Source: Thermococcus sp. (GTDB lineage Archaea > Methanobacteriota_B > Thermococci > Thermococcales > Thermococcaceae). Taken from it: a stretch of DNA of 57,764 nt. Where the stretch lies: NCBI RefSeq assembly GCF_027012695.1, contig NZ_JALUYR010000082.1, positions 1-57,764 on the forward strand, given 5' to 3'. The notes under the pieces are model-generated. The model was not told where the DNA came from. It saw only the letters and a program-made list of their open reading frames with translations, and did no database searches. Both the position numbers and the translations under genes were made by a program. Below, one piece after another: positions 9,838-18,880 of this stretch; the first letter of the stretch is position 1; every line of letters starts with the position of its first letter.

Positions 9838-10983
9838 ATGTTCAACGTCGTTATCGTCAGGTACGGAGAGATTGGAACGAAGGCGAGGCAGACGAGGAGA
9901 TGGTTCGAGAACATACTCATGAACAACATCCGCGAGGCCCTGGTGAGCGAGGGAATCGAATTCAAGAAAATAGAGGCAAAGCACGGCAGGATCCTGGTGA
10001 GGACGAACAGAGCAAAGGAAGCGGTTGAAGTCCTCCAGAGGGTTTTTGGCATCGTCTCGCTCTCGCCGGCGATGGAAGTCGATGCTGAGATGGACAAGAT
10101 AAACAAAACAGCGCTCAAGCTCTTCCGGAAGAAGAAACGCGAGCTGGGCCTCGAGAAGCCCAAGTTTAGGGTCACCGCGAGGAGGATAACCAAGGAGTTC
10201 CCGCTCAAGAGTCCGGAGATACAGGCGAAGGTGGGGGAGTACATCCTGGAGAACGAGGAGAGCGAGGTTAACCTTCACGACTATGATATCGAGGTTGGAG
10301 TGGAACTTATGGACGGCAAAGCCTACGTCTTCGTGGACAGGGTTAAGGCCTGGGGTGGTTTGCCGATAGGAACGCAGGGCAAGGTTGTCGCGCTGCTCAG
10401 CGGTGGAATAGATTCCCCGGTGGCGGCTTTCCTCATGATGAAGCGCGGTGTGGAAGTTATTCCAGTCCACATCTACATGGGCGAGAAAACCCTCGAAAAG
10501 GTCAGAAAGATATGGAACCAGCTGAAAAAATATCACTACGGCGGAAAGGGTGAGCTTATAGTGGTCAGGCCGAAGGATCGCGAGAAAATAATAGAGAAGC
10601 TCACGGAGATGAAGAAAGACAAGTACACCTGCGTTCTCTGCAAGTTCAACATGGTGAGGAACGCCGATAAAATTGCGAGAGACTTCGGTGCCAAGGGCAT
10701 AGTCATGGGCGACTCCCTCGGTCAGGTCGCCAGTCAGACGCTTGAGAATATGTACATCGTCAGCCAGGCGAGTGATTTGCCAATCTACCGCCCGCTCATA
10801 GGCATGGACAAGGAGGAGATAGTGGGAATAGCCAAGAAAATAGGCACCTTCGAGCTCTCCACCCTTCCGGAGGACGAGATACCCTTCATACCAAAGCACC
10901 CCATAATAAGGGGCTCCTGGGAGGAGTTCAGGAAGCTCTACCGGGAAGTCTTTGGAGAGGACCCCTGCCAGAGAAAGTGCTGA
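9838..10983 (+). CDS. thiI: tRNA 4-thiouridine synthetase ThiI
   Basis: 381 aa. It transfers sulfur to uridine 8 of tRNA, and in some organisms also feeds thiamine synthesis. Order of domains: N-terminal ferredoxin-like and THUMP domain (about 1-170), then the adenylating PP-loop domain with LLSGGIDSPVAAF near residue 186. It has no C-terminal rhodanese domain, as expected in archaea. Cysteines in YTCVLCK and in the terminal DPCQRKC could hold an iron-sulfur cluster, as reported for methanogen ThiI. ATG 9838 follows GGGGTGAT; an upstream in-frame ATG at 9820 is less likely. DUF998 follows 9 nt downstream. Confidence 0.93.
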   Translation: MFNVVIVRYGEIGTKARQTRRWFENILMNNIREALVSEGIEFKKIEAKHGRILVRTNRAKEAVEVLQRVFGIVSLSPAMEVDAEMDKINKTALKLFRKKKRELGLEKPKFRVTARRITKEFPLKSPEIQAKVGEYILENEESEVNLHDYDIEVGVELMDGKAYVFVDRVKAWGGLPIGTQGKVVALLSGGIDSPVAAFLMMKRGVEVIPVHIYMGEKTLEKVRKIWNQLKKYHYGGKGELIVVRPKDREKIIEKLTEMKKDKYTCVLCKFNMVRNADKIARDFGAKGIVMGDSLGQVASQTLENMYIVSQASDLPIYRPLIGMDKEEIVGIAKKIGTFELSTLPEDEIPFIPKHPIIRGSWEEFRKLYREVFGEDPCQRKC

Positions 10984-10992
10984 GGTGGAAGC

Positions 10993-11541
10993 GTGAACTC
11001 CAGCAGGTTCCCGGCATACCTCTCACTGCTGCTTCCCCTGGTTTTCTTTGCGGGACTCCTGGTGGTCATCTGGAAGAACCCGTGGTTCTCATTCACTGAC
11101 AACGCCCTCAGCGACATGGGTTCACTTCACAATCCCCACAGGTGGTACTTCAACGGTTTTTTAATGATCTTCGCGACCATCGGCTTCATAGCGTCGGTGG
11201 GAATGCTGAGAAGGGGCCTCAGCTACCTCATGCCCCTCGCGATGATCTGTCTCTTTCTCGTGGGTGTTTTCCCGGAGGAGCATCCCCTCCATCTCCCCCT
11301 GGCGGTTCTCACTTACCTTCTGGCGCTGGCGGATGTGGTCATCGTGGGGGTTAAGCTCGGCCGCGCGGGAACCGGCGCTGGCTACCTATGGTCGGGCCTG
11401 GCGGTGCTCACCCTGGCCGTTATGATAATCCTGATTGAGAAGGGGGTTTTCAGGGGACTGGCCATTCCGGAACTGATAGGTGTCCTGACGGTTCTCGCGT
11501 GGTTCGTCTACCTTGGCCTCCTCCAGCTGCGCGGGAAGTGA
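10993..11541 (+). CDS. DUF998 family membrane protein
   Basis: 182 aa with six predicted membrane helices starting at about residues 8, 52, 75, 98, 130 and 155. The conserved DUF998 signature is present: TDNALSDMGS after helix 1 and a VFPEEHPLH segment in the middle. Function of the family is unknown. The start is GTG 10993 behind GAGGTGG, 9 nt after thiI, so it probably belongs to the same transcript. Confidence 0.85.
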   Translation: MNSSRFPAYLSLLLPLVFFAGLLVVIWKNPWFSFTDNALSDMGSLHNPHRWYFNGFLMIFATIGFIASVGMLRRGLSYLMPLAMICLFLVGVFPEEHPLHLPLAVLTYLLALADVVIVGVKLGRAGTGAGYLWSGLAVLTLAVMIILIEKGVFRGLAIPELIGVLTVLAWFVYLGLLQLRGK

Positions 11542-11573
11542 GGCATAACCCCTTTAAACCCCTCTGAAAATCG

Positions 11574-11954
11574 ATGACTATGAAGCGCCTCCAGCTCGCC
11601 ACTTACCTGCTCGCCATCTACGGTTTCCTGCTACTCTACTACGCCTATTCGTGGGGCTCGCTCGTCTACCTTGCCTTTGCCCTCCTCAACCTGTCCCTGG
11701 CTTACGGAGTCGGCAGGGAGAACAGGACGGCGATAAAGGTGGCTCTCATCTACTCGGCCCTTGAGTTCTTCTTCGGCCTGCTCTTCCTCATAGCGGGTAA
11801 CCTTTACTCAGCGGTTGATGCTGCGATAAGCTTCTTCATAATGCACGACATCCTCGGCTACATCCAGGAGGTCTACAGGAAAGAGAAGGATGAAGAAGGA
11901 AAAACCGAAGGGGACAAAAGGGGGGAAGAGGAAAAGAGCGAGAAACCAAAGTGA
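11574..11954 (+). CDS. Small membrane protein with charged tail
   Basis: 126 aa with four hydrophobic segments in the first 100 residues and a highly charged tail (KDEEGKTEGDKRGEEE). ATG 11574 and ATG 11580 are both possible. No ribosome binding site is visible, but a TTTAAA box lies about 20 nt upstream, consistent with a leaderless transcript. Its stop codon abuts the stop of the convergent acdB gene with no gap. Family not recognised. Confidence 0.65.
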   Translation: MTMKRLQLATYLLAIYGFLLLYYAYSWGSLVYLAFALLNLSLAYGVGRENRTAIKVALIYSALEFFFGLLFLIAGNLYSAVDAAISFFIMHDILGYIQEVYRKEKDEEGKTEGDKRGEEEKSEKPK

Positions 11955-12719
11955 TCAGGCGCACCTCTCCCTGTACTCGGAGCTTATCTCCTCTTCCTTC
12001 CTCTGAGGTGCCTTGAGGATCATCCTGGCATCAACAACAACGGCACCCTTGCCCTTCTCGTAGACGAAGACCGGGTTTAGGTCCATCTCCTTTATGTAGT
12101 TCTCGAGGTCCTCAACGAGCTTGCTGACCTTCAGGAGCATGTCCACGATAGCGTCTATGTCTGCGGGCTCTTCGCCGCGAACCCCCGCGAGAATGGGATA
12201 GCCCTTTATCTCGGTGATCATCTTTCTGGCGTCGCGCTCGGTTATGGGTATTATCCTGAAGGTCACATCCTTGAGGACCTCGACGAAGATGCCACCGAGG
12301 CCGAACATTATTGCGTGTCCAAACTGTGGATCCTCGACCACACCTATGATGACCTCCCTGCCGGGACGGAGCATCGGGGCAACGAGGACACCCAGTATCT
12401 CCGCATCCGGCCGGTATTTCCTGGCGTTTTCAAGGATCTCCTTCCACTTCTGCTTCAGCTCCTCGGGGTTCTTAATGTTAAGCATCACGACCTTGGCATC
12501 GCTCTTGTGGAGTATCTGGGGAGACATCAGTTTGAGCGCGACGGGATAGCCTATCTCTTCCGCGTACTTCAAGGCTTCGTCGAGGGTCTTCGCGAGTTTT
12601 TCGTTTGGAACGGGAAGGCCGTAGGCCTTCAAAACCTGCTTGGCCTCGTACTCGACCAGGACAGTCCTGCCCTGGGCCAGGACGGACTCAATAACCTTAA
12701 GGGCCTCCTCCCTGGACAT
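11955..12719 (-). CDS. ADP-forming acyl-CoA synthetase beta subunit
   Basis: 254 aa, the ATP-grasp subunit of an NDP-forming acetyl/acyl-CoA synthetase. With the alpha subunit it converts acyl-CoA, ADP and phosphate to acid, CoA and ATP, the energy-yielding end of peptide and sugar fermentation in Thermococcales. Features: LPVPNEKLAKT at the start of the ATP-grasp fold, YPVALKLMSPQILHKSD, and EMDLNPVFVYE in the C-terminal metal/nucleotide region. It starts 3 nt after the alpha subunit stop. Substrate range (acetyl, branched-chain or aryl) cannot be told from sequence. Confidence 0.92.
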   Translation of the reverse strand: MSREEALKVIESVLAQGRTVLVEYEAKQVLKAYGLPVPNEKLAKTLDEALKYAEEIGYPVALKLMSPQILHKSDAKVVMLNIKNPEELKQKWKEILENARKYRPDAEILGVLVAPMLRPGREVIIGVVEDPQFGHAIMFGLGGIFVEVLKDVTFRIIPITERDARKMITEIKGYPILAGVRGEEPADIDAIVDMLLKVSKLVEDLENYIKEMDLNPVFVYEKGKGAVVVDARMILKAPQRKEEEISSEYRERCA

Positions 12720-12722
12720 AAC

Positions 12723-14147
12723 TCATTCCCCCTTAAGTTTTCCGAGGTGCTCAGCGTACCTAACAAGGCCCGCCATAGCCCGGACTCCCCTCTCTGGGGT
12801 CGGATAAACGGGAACGCCCTTCTCCTCGAGGAGGCGGGCATAGCGGCTGGTCTTCCTTCCACCCATCGCAACCGCCACTATGGGCTTGTCGCTCTTCCTC
12901 TGGTAATCGGCGAGTATCTCTATGACCTTCTCCTCCTCGAGGAGCGGCACCTGGAAGAGGACTATAACGACTATGGCATCAACGTTCGGATCCCTCGTGA
13001 AGCCCTCGAGGGCTATCCTGTACCTTTCCGCGTCGGTGTCTCCCACAACATCCGTCGGGTTGCCGGGAACGGCGTGCGGTGGAAAGTGCTCCCTCAGGAA
13101 CTTTATGGTTTCCTCACTCAGCTCCGCCATCCGGAGGCCGAACTTTGCCACCGCATCACTGGCCATTACTCCAGCGCCGCCGCCGTCGGTGATTATTCCT
13201 ATCCTGTCGCCCTTAGGGAGCTTGTCCTTAAGTGCCGCAAAGGCTTTGGCGAGATCGAACATATGCTCGAAGTCTTCTGCCCGGATTATCCCGGTCTGCT
13301 TGAAGACGGCGTCGTAGATCTTGTCGCTTCCCGCCAGGGAACCGGTGTGGGATGATGCGGCCCTGGCACCGTACTCCGTTCTGCCGCTCTTCAGCGCGAC
13401 GACGGGCTTGACTCGGGTTATTCTCTTCGCGCTCTCCATGAACTTCCTTCCGTCCTTAACTCCCTCAATGTAGAAGGTGACGACGTTGATCTTGTCGTCG
13501 TGGAGGAAGTAGTCCATTAAATCCGCGTCGTCCACGTCTATCTTGTTTCCATAGCTGACCATCTTCCCGATTCCCAGTCCAGCCATCGCGGCCCAGTCGA
13601 GCATTGCAGCCGCAAATGCACCGCTCTGGCTGACGAAAGCTATTGGCCCGCTCTTCGGCCTGTCCATCTTCTCTTCAGGCAGGAAGACGGTGTCAACGCC
13701 CGTATCGGGAACGTAAACACCAACGCAGTTGGGCCCTATGATTCTTATCCCGTTGGCCCTCGCTATCTCCAGGATTTCGCACTCCAGCTTCTTTCCTTCC
13801 TCGCCGAGCTCTCCGAAGCCGCCGGTGATGATTATGACCGCTTTTATCCCCTTCTCGGCTATGTCCCTCATCGTTGCCGGAACAAATGGAGCGGGTATCG
13901 AGATAACCGCCAGATCAGTGTCATCGGGAAGTTCCCTAACACTGTGATACACCTTATAACCATCTATCTCATCGAGCTTGGGGTTAACCGGGTAGATGTT
14001 GCCCTTGAAGATTCCCCGCTCCTTGTTCCGTTTGAAGTTCTCGAAGATAACGTTTCCAACCTTGCCCTTCTTGTTGGTCGCTCCTATGATAGCGACGGCT
14101 TTGGGGTCGAAGAAGGGCCTCAGTTCCTCAACTATTCTCTCCGTCAC
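12723..14147 (-). CDS. ADP-forming acyl-CoA synthetase alpha subunit
   Basis: 474 aa. It has an N-terminal CoA-binding Rossmann domain (VAIIGATNKKGKVG) followed by two succinyl-CoA-ligase-like domains. The phosphorylated histidine is expected at about His267 in SSHTGSLAG, and the second-domain motif is ITDGGGAGVMASD. The start is GTG 14147 behind GGGAGGG, with a TATA-like TTTTATA about 50-60 nt upstream. It forms an operon with the beta subunit. Finding alpha and beta side by side fits one paralogous pair; for some isoenzymes in this order the subunits are encoded apart. Confidence 0.93.
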   Translation of the reverse strand: MTERIVEELRPFFDPKAVAIIGATNKKGKVGNVIFENFKRNKERGIFKGNIYPVNPKLDEIDGYKVYHSVRELPDDTDLAVISIPAPFVPATMRDIAEKGIKAVIIITGGFGELGEEGKKLECEILEIARANGIRIIGPNCVGVYVPDTGVDTVFLPEEKMDRPKSGPIAFVSQSGAFAAAMLDWAAMAGLGIGKMVSYGNKIDVDDADLMDYFLHDDKINVVTFYIEGVKDGRKFMESAKRITRVKPVVALKSGRTEYGARAASSHTGSLAGSDKIYDAVFKQTGIIRAEDFEHMFDLAKAFAALKDKLPKGDRIGIITDGGGAGVMASDAVAKFGLRMAELSEETIKFLREHFPPHAVPGNPTDVVGDTDAERYRIALEGFTRDPNVDAIVVIVLFQVPLLEEEKVIEILADYQRKSDKPIVAVAMGGRKTSRYARLLEEKGVPVYPTPERGVRAMAGLVRYAEHLGKLKGE

Positions 14148-14244
14148 CGCTATCCCTCCCGAGAAATGTTCCTCACTGAGAACTCGGCGGGAATGTATAA
14201 AAGTGTTGCGTTTTGAAGGATAGAACCCCGATGAACCCAGAGGC

Positions 14245-15015
14245 TCATTGAAGAACTTCTCCTATGAACCGAAGACCGGAACGTGCTTCTGAAATCCCCT
14301 TTACCTCAAGGGCCATCGTCACCTCCTGAAACCTTGGAAGCAGCCTCTCCCAGGGAACCGTGCCCCTGCCCGGGGGAAGGTGTTCATCCCTCTCCCCGGA
14401 GTTGTCGTGAAGGTGGACGTGAACTATCCTGTCCGCAAAAAGCTCCAGAAAGCGGTCGAAGTTTTGGGTGGTTGTGTTGAGATGCCCAACGTCGAAGGTG
14501 ATTCCAATCTCGATGCCCCCGATTATCTCGGCCAGCCTGTCGCAGTCCTGGGCATCTAGGATCGGGAAGCGGGGCATGTTCTCGACGCCAACCTTCACTC
14601 CGTACTCTTCGCTCCAGCGAGCTATATCCCGGAGGGATCGGCGATGAATTTCAAGGTACTCGCGGGGGTTATTCACGCTGACTGGAGACCAGTGGCCCGG
14701 ATGAACCGTCACAACCATCGCCCCAAGCTCCGCCGAAAGCTCAAGAGTTTCGCGGATGATCTCCAGCGAGGCATCCCTTATGCGCTCGTTGAAGGAAGCG
14801 ATGTTGACGTCGCCGAAGGGGGCGTGCACTGTAACTTTCATCCCGTAGGAGGAGAGAATCTCTCGGAAGAGGGGCAGATTGCCGGAGCTCAGGTAGTGCG
14901 GCCACTCGCTCATGATCTCAATGAAGTCAAAGCCGAGCTCCCTGACGGTTTGAACCCAGTACTCGAACCCGTCGAGGCTTTTTTCGGAGTAGGCCGTCAT
15001 CGAAATACCGATCAT
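14245..15015 (-). CDS. Sugar phosphate isomerase/epimerase family TIM barrel
   Basis: 256 aa of the AP endonuclease 2-like TIM-barrel family. Barrel and metal-site segments are visible: FDFIEIMSEWP, VTVHAPFGD, VTVHPGHW, VGVENMPR, GITFDVGHLN and VHVHLHDNSGERDEHLPPGRG. The His/Glu/Asp positions at strand ends fit a divalent-metal isomerase or epimerase. Its ATG directly follows the stop of the MgtE-like gene, so the two are probably co-transcribed. The substrate is unknown, and a nuclease role cannot be ruled out. Confidence 0.85.
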   Translation of the reverse strand: MIGISMTAYSEKSLDGFEYWVQTVRELGFDFIEIMSEWPHYLSSGNLPLFREILSSYGMKVTVHAPFGDVNIASFNERIRDASLEIIRETLELSAELGAMVVTVHPGHWSPVSVNNPREYLEIHRRSLRDIARWSEEYGVKVGVENMPRFPILDAQDCDRLAEIIGGIEIGITFDVGHLNTTTQNFDRFLELFADRIVHVHLHDNSGERDEHLPPGRGTVPWERLLPRFQEVTMALEVKGISEARSGLRFIGEVLQ

Positions 15016-16203
15016 TCAACCACCAACCATGAGCCTGGCAATCAGAACCACGTAGAGGGTGCCGAAGATGTCGCTGTTGTTCGAGATGAGCGGAATGGCC
15101 ACGTGGTCGGGGTCAATGTCCTTCTGGAAGAGCAGGTACGAAACCGCGTAGGAGTAAAGCATTATGAAGAGTGCCATGAGGGGATACGTGATGATGAGGA
15201 TGGAGATGGTTCTCGGAACGTTTGCCCCCGTGGTGAGTATCATCAGGAAGCCGCCTATGAGGACCTTGGTCAGGCCGATAACCGGGGCCGTGGTGAAGAG
15301 GGCGAGGATGTCGGTGAAGGCCCCCGGACAGAGAAAGCTCTCTATCTCACCGAGGTGGAGCTTGGTGGAGGTTTTTGCCGCTATTATGGAACCATAGTTG
15401 CCGAAGGAACTTAGGACCGCGGGGTAGATGAAGCTCAGTATCATCGAGGCCTGAATAACGTCGCTGAACCTTGCCAGGAGCGAGCCCGAGATGGTGGAGA
15501 GCAGCGCGAGACCGGTTATCGTGATGAAGACCTGCTTCAGCTCGAGGAACTCCTCCTTCCTCAACCTGCTCAGAAGGGTGAGGGCGAGGAAGAAAGTTAT
15601 GACGGCGTAGTTGAAGATCCTGAAGGCCCATGGAGACTTCCCTATGAGGAGTATGAAGAGAACCAAGGACGGAACTGTCAGGAAGTCGCCCATCGAAGCT
15701 ACCAGCGGTGCCGCGACGCTGTCCGGATCGGTGCCTCTTTTAAATGCAAACATCGTCACGAAGGAGGTGAAGTAACCGAGTATGAAGGAAACGAGTATCG
15801 TTGAGGTTATCACTATGAGGAGAACGTCGAGGGCGTTCTTCTTTATGCCCGTAATCACCCCAATGGCCCAGAGCAGGAATATTGGAATGAGGGAGATGAG
15901 CATCCTGAGGACTATCTCCTTGAGAACCTTCCTGTCCCTGACCGATGGCTCGAGCTCACCGAGGTAGAGCATCGTGGAGAAGCGCGAGGCCATCGAGCCG
16001 AAGACGTTGCCCCTCAGCCCCATCATACCCGGGAGGACCACGAGAAGGCCCGGAAACTGGTTTCTTATTACGTCAAAGTATTTGCCCAGGAACGTGCCCC
16101 CAAAGAGACCGAACACCTGGGAGGTGAACAGGGACGGAAGGGTAACCCTGTAAGCTTCCTTGATCTTCTCCCTGAGCTCCCCCATGATCTCATCGTCAAT
16201 CAC
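15016..16203 (-). CDS. MgtE-like divalent cation transporter (two channel domains)
   Basis: About 395 aa, almost wholly membrane. It looks like two tandem MgtE/SLC41 channel domains without the cytoplasmic N and CBS domains of bacterial MgtE. Each half carries related blocks: GMMGLRGNVFGSMASRFST and PDSVAAPLVASMGDF in the first, SSFGNYGSIIAAKTSTKLH and PDHVAIPLISNNSDIFG in the second. Expected substrate is Mg2+ or a similar ion. I prefer GTG 16203, which has GGAGG upstream at good spacing; TTG 16212 touches that site. Two PhoU/TrkA_C genes are divergent from it. A hairpin (16224-16229 with 16242-16247) lies in the shared promoter region. Confidence 0.88.
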   Translation of the reverse strand: MIDDEIMGELREKIKEAYRVTLPSLFTSQVFGLFGGTFLGKYFDVIRNQFPGLLVVLPGMMGLRGNVFGSMASRFSTMLYLGELEPSVRDRKVLKEIVLRMLISLIPIFLLWAIGVITGIKKNALDVLLIVITSTILVSFILGYFTSFVTMFAFKRGTDPDSVAAPLVASMGDFLTVPSLVLFILLIGKSPWAFRIFNYAVITFFLALTLLSRLRKEEFLELKQVFITITGLALLSTISGSLLARFSDVIQASMILSFIYPAVLSSFGNYGSIIAAKTSTKLHLGEIESFLCPGAFTDILALFTTAPVIGLTKVLIGGFLMILTTGANVPRTISILIITYPLMALFIMLYSYAVSYLLFQKDIDPDHVAIPLISNNSDIFGTLYVVLIARLMVGG

Positions 16204-16312
16204 GGCAACCAACCTCCGCCCCGACCCCCGACCTTAACGGAGGGGGTATTAAACCTTTCGCAGGCGAAAACTAAATAAAATTTGCCGCTCACTTCACGGT
16301 GGTGAGCCCGGA

Positions 16313-16918
16313 GTGGAGGAATGGGACGAGGTCAAGGTGCCAAAGAACGTCAAAGACATCTTCATTGAAATGAAAAACACGGCCGAACTCATGGTCGATC
16401 TGGCCTACTCGGCCGCGCTCTTCAAGGAGAAGGAGATAGCGGAGGAAGTTCTGGAGCTGGAGGAATACCTCGACATCCTCAACTACCACCTCATGATCAG
16501 GGCCGTTTTAGCGGCGAGGAACATGAAGGAGGCCGAGCAGATAACATCCATACTGCAGATGGCCCGCTCGATAGATGAAATCTCCAACGCGGCGGCGGAT
16601 CTCGCCAAGATGGTCCTCGAGGAGAAGCTCCACCCACTCATAACGGAGGTAATCCTCGAAAGCGAGGAGACCATAGGTAGGGTAATCGTTTCCCCTGAGT
16701 CCATTCTCGTTGGAAAGACCCTGGAGGAGCTCGACCTCTCCACGAACGCGGGGGTCTGGGTGATAGCCATAAGGCGCGGAAAACGCTGGATATTTGACCC
16801 CGATGAAGACACCAAGATCATGCCCGGCGACATACTCATCGGCAGGGGAACGAAAACGGCCCTGGACTATCTGAAGGAGGTAGCGAGGGGGATCATCAAG
16901 GTGATACGCCATGAATGA
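16313..16918 (+). CDS. PhoU-like plus TrkA_C (RCK_C) regulatory protein
   Basis: 201 aa. Residues about 1-105 are an all-helical PhoU-like bundle (KNTAELMVDLAYSAALFKE). Residues about 120-200 are a TrkA_C domain (SILVGKTLEELDLSTNAGVWVIAIRRG, then DPDEDTKIMPGDILIGRG), a ligand-sensing module of K+ and other ion channels. The start is GTG 16313, with GGTGGTGAG a few bases upstream. It overlaps the next, paralogous gene by 8 nt and is divergent from the MgtE-like transporter, which it likely regulates. Ligand unknown. Confidence 0.88.
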   Translation: MEEWDEVKVPKNVKDIFIEMKNTAELMVDLAYSAALFKEKEIAEEVLELEEYLDILNYHLMIRAVLAARNMKEAEQITSILQMARSIDEISNAAADLAKMVLEEKLHPLITEVILESEETIGRVIVSPESILVGKTLEELDLSTNAGVWVIAIRRGKRWIFDPDEDTKIMPGDILIGRGTKTALDYLKEVARGIIKVIRHE

Positions 16919-17489
16919 GTACGAGGAGATTAGGAACTGTCTGGTCGAGATGAAGGATCTTTCTGCCCTCATGGTGGACCTGGCCTTCTCTTCGGTGATG
17001 TACAACAGCGAGGACATAGCGGAGGAGGTTTACCTGCTCGAGGAGAAGATGGACGACCTGACCCTCAAGGTCAAGAAGCTGACCCTCCGGCTAGCCAAAA
17101 AGGAAGAAGATCCCGAGAGTCTGCTCAGCATAATTGATCTGGCCGACATCAACGAGCGCATAAGCGACGCAGCATACGGAATAGCGGACATAATACTCCG
17201 CGACATCGAGCCCCACCCCATAATCAGGAAGATAATGGAGGACACGGAGGAGGAACTGGGCAGGGTCAGGGTCCACGGGGGATCGGTACTGGTAGGGAAA
17301 ACCCTCGCCCAGCTGAAGCTCCCGAGCAAGATCGGAACGAGAATCCTGGCCATCAAGAGGGGAAGCAGGTACATCTACAACCCGGGAAGGGCAGACACCA
17401 TAGAGAAGGATGACGTTCTCATAGCAGTCAGCTCCGATCTCGACAAACTCCGCGAGCTCGCTGGGGAAGAGATTGAGAAAGAGGAGTGA
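16911..17489 (+). CDS. Second PhoU-like plus TrkA_C regulatory protein
   Basis: 192 aa, same architecture as the upstream gene: helical PhoU-like bundle (KDLSALMVDLAFSSVMYNSEDIAEEV) then TrkA_C (SVLVGKTLAQLKLPSKIGTRILAIKRG; DDVLIAVSS). The ATG overlaps the previous stop region by 8 nt, so translation is probably coupled and the proteins may form a heteromer. The pair appears to come from an old duplication, since the two sequences are clearly related but well diverged. About 200 nt follow before nth with nothing I can identify except a small hairpin at 17676-17689. Confidence 0.88.
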   Translation: MNEYEEIRNCLVEMKDLSALMVDLAFSSVMYNSEDIAEEVYLLEEKMDDLTLKVKKLTLRLAKKEEDPESLLSIIDLADINERISDAAYGIADIILRDIEPHPIIRKIMEDTEEELGRVRVHGGSVLVGKTLAQLKLPSKIGTRILAIKRGSRYIYNPGRADTIEKDDVLIAVSSDLDKLRELAGEEIEKEE

Positions 17490-17688
17490 CAACTCCAGTT
17501 CGAAAGACTTTCACCGTTTCAAGTCATTTCTCTCCATACCCCGTGGAAGGTAAAAGTCCGGCCTTGCCATTATACCCATGCTCGCTGCCGCCAGGTACAC
17601 CCTTTCATGGCCCCGGAGGAAAGAACGCTGGGAATGGAGATCCGATGACCCCCATCATCACCGGACTCGATTCCTGCGGTTATGACCG

Positions 17689-18411
17689 CTAACCCCTGTT
17701 CCCCTTTATGTCCGCATCCGTAACAAGTCCCTTCGCATACGGACAGAGTTCCCTCAGAGGGCACTCATCGCACCTCGGTCCTATTGGCTTGCATATCGTC
17801 CTTCCGTGGTCAACCATGGCGTGGTTTACGTAGATCCACTTGTCTTCCGGGATGAGCTCCTTTAGGTACTCCTCGACCTTCTCCGGCGGAACCCTCGGCG
17901 GGGCCAGGCCGAGGCGCTTGCTTATCCTGTTGACGTGAGTATCAACCGGTATAGCCTGCCTTCCAAAGCCGTAGGCTAAGACTATGTTCGCGCACTTCCT
18001 CCCGATGCCGGGCAGCTTCATGAGCTCATTTATGTCGTCAGGCACCTTTCCGCCGTACTTCTGGAGGATTATTTGAGAGGCCTTAACAATCCACTCGCCC
18101 TTGGTCTTCCAGAGGCCAACTCCCTGTTTTCTCAGGAATTCCTGCATCACCTCGACCGGTGTGTTTGCTATCGTCTCGATGTCTTTGTATCTCCTGAAAA
18201 GCTCCTCCCAGACGCGGTAGGTTACCTCATCGCGCATGCGCTGGGAGATTATGCAGTGAACGAGCGTCCTGTAGGGATCGCCTATGAGGAGCTTCTCCCT
18301 GGGATAGGTCTTCATGAGAATTTCGACTATTTTCCCGGCTCTCCTCTTCTTCTCCTCCCAGCTTTCATCGAAGGTGAATCTACGGCCTGATGATCCTAAT
18401 CCTTCTCCCAT
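17689..18411 (-). CDS. nth: Endonuclease III (DNA glycosylase/AP lyase)
   Basis: 240 aa, base-excision repair of oxidised pyrimidines. The helix-hairpin-helix LPGIGRKCANIVLAYGF contains the catalytic lysine, and the conserved Asp follows in VDTHVNRI. The C-terminal cysteines in CKPIGPRCDECPLRELC match the C-x6-C-x2-C-x5-C loop that binds a 4Fe-4S cluster. ATG 18411 has GGTGAT upstream. The gene overlaps the end of the upstream gene by 32 nt, so they are likely one transcript. Confidence 0.95.
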   Translation of the reverse strand: MGEGLGSSGRRFTFDESWEEKKRRAGKIVEILMKTYPREKLLIGDPYRTLVHCIISQRMRDEVTYRVWEELFRRYKDIETIANTPVEVMQEFLRKQGVGLWKTKGEWIVKASQIILQKYGGKVPDDINELMKLPGIGRKCANIVLAYGFGRQAIPVDTHVNRISKRLGLAPPRVPPEKVEEYLKELIPEDKWIYVNHAMVDHGRTICKPIGPRCDECPLRELCPYAKGLVTDADIKGNRG

Positions 18412-18808
18412 CAATCACCACCACTGCGTTTTCGGTTGTCCTAACTCCTTTAAGGTTCTCGAACTGCTCGCTATAAATCTTTTGTCCCTCCCCAGACAGC
18501 AGTACGACCTCGTTACCCCGGATCACTGCAAAACCCCGACCAAAGGGCAGGACATCGTCCACCGGGCCATCGAACTCCACGGTTATTGTTTCGATCTCCC
18601 CGGGGGAGAGCTCTATCTTCGTGTTTTCTCCAACCTTCAGGGGCGATGGCTCCGCAAGGAGAACCCTGAAGGCCAGAGGTTTTCCAAGGAGGTCCACCTC
18701 CACGATGTCGCCGGTTTTTACCTCTCTTCCGGAGAGTTTTGCCCGCAGTATCTCCTCAAAGCCCGATGGCAGTTCCGCGTCGAAGAGGGGTTTAAGAACC
18801 AGTCTCAT
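18380..18808 (-). CDS. Small beta-rich protein, unknown function
   Basis: 142 aa, soluble. The segment TGDIVEVDLLGKPLAFRVLLAEP followed by VGENTKIELSPGE resembles a beta-barrel like the N-terminal domain of Cdc48-type ATPases, but this is only a visual similarity. The C-terminal half has short strands ending in DGRRIRIIRP. ATG 18808 has GGTGAT upstream. It precedes nth with a 32-nt overlap, so it is probably co-expressed with the glycosylase. No catalytic motif seen. Confidence 0.7.
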   Translation of the reverse strand: MRLVLKPLFDAELPSGFEEILRAKLSGREVKTGDIVEVDLLGKPLAFRVLLAEPSPLKVGENTKIELSPGEIETITVEFDGPVDDVLPFGRGFAVIRGNEVVLLSGEGQKIYSEQFENLKGVRTTENAVVVIDGRRIRIIRP

Positions 18809-18825
18809 GCTATCACCGGTTGAAA

Positions 18826-18845
18826 AAGGTTGTGAAACCTTAAAT
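18826..18845 (-). promoter_or_regulatory. Promoter with palindrome upstream of the 18808 gene
   Basis: The perfect inverted repeat AAGGTT-GTGA-AACCTT (18826-18841) overlaps the TATA-like ATTTAAGG read on the minus strand (18838-18845). The start codon is about 20 nt downstream. Position suggests an operator or just part of the core promoter; no known regulator consensus is matched. Confidence 0.4.
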
Positions 18846-18880
18846 GTCTAACCCCCGACCTGTGCTCTTGAAAGGGTATT

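Noticed and set aside
16224..16247. Hairpin ACCCCC/GGGGGT as a Mg2+ riboswitch for the MgtE-like gene
   Set aside because: Too short and near the core promoter; no M-box-like structure, and such riboswitches are not known in this group.
17578..17685. 35-codon open frame with a TATA-like sequence before it
   Set aside because: No ribosome site, low-complexity basic and His content, no recognisable product.
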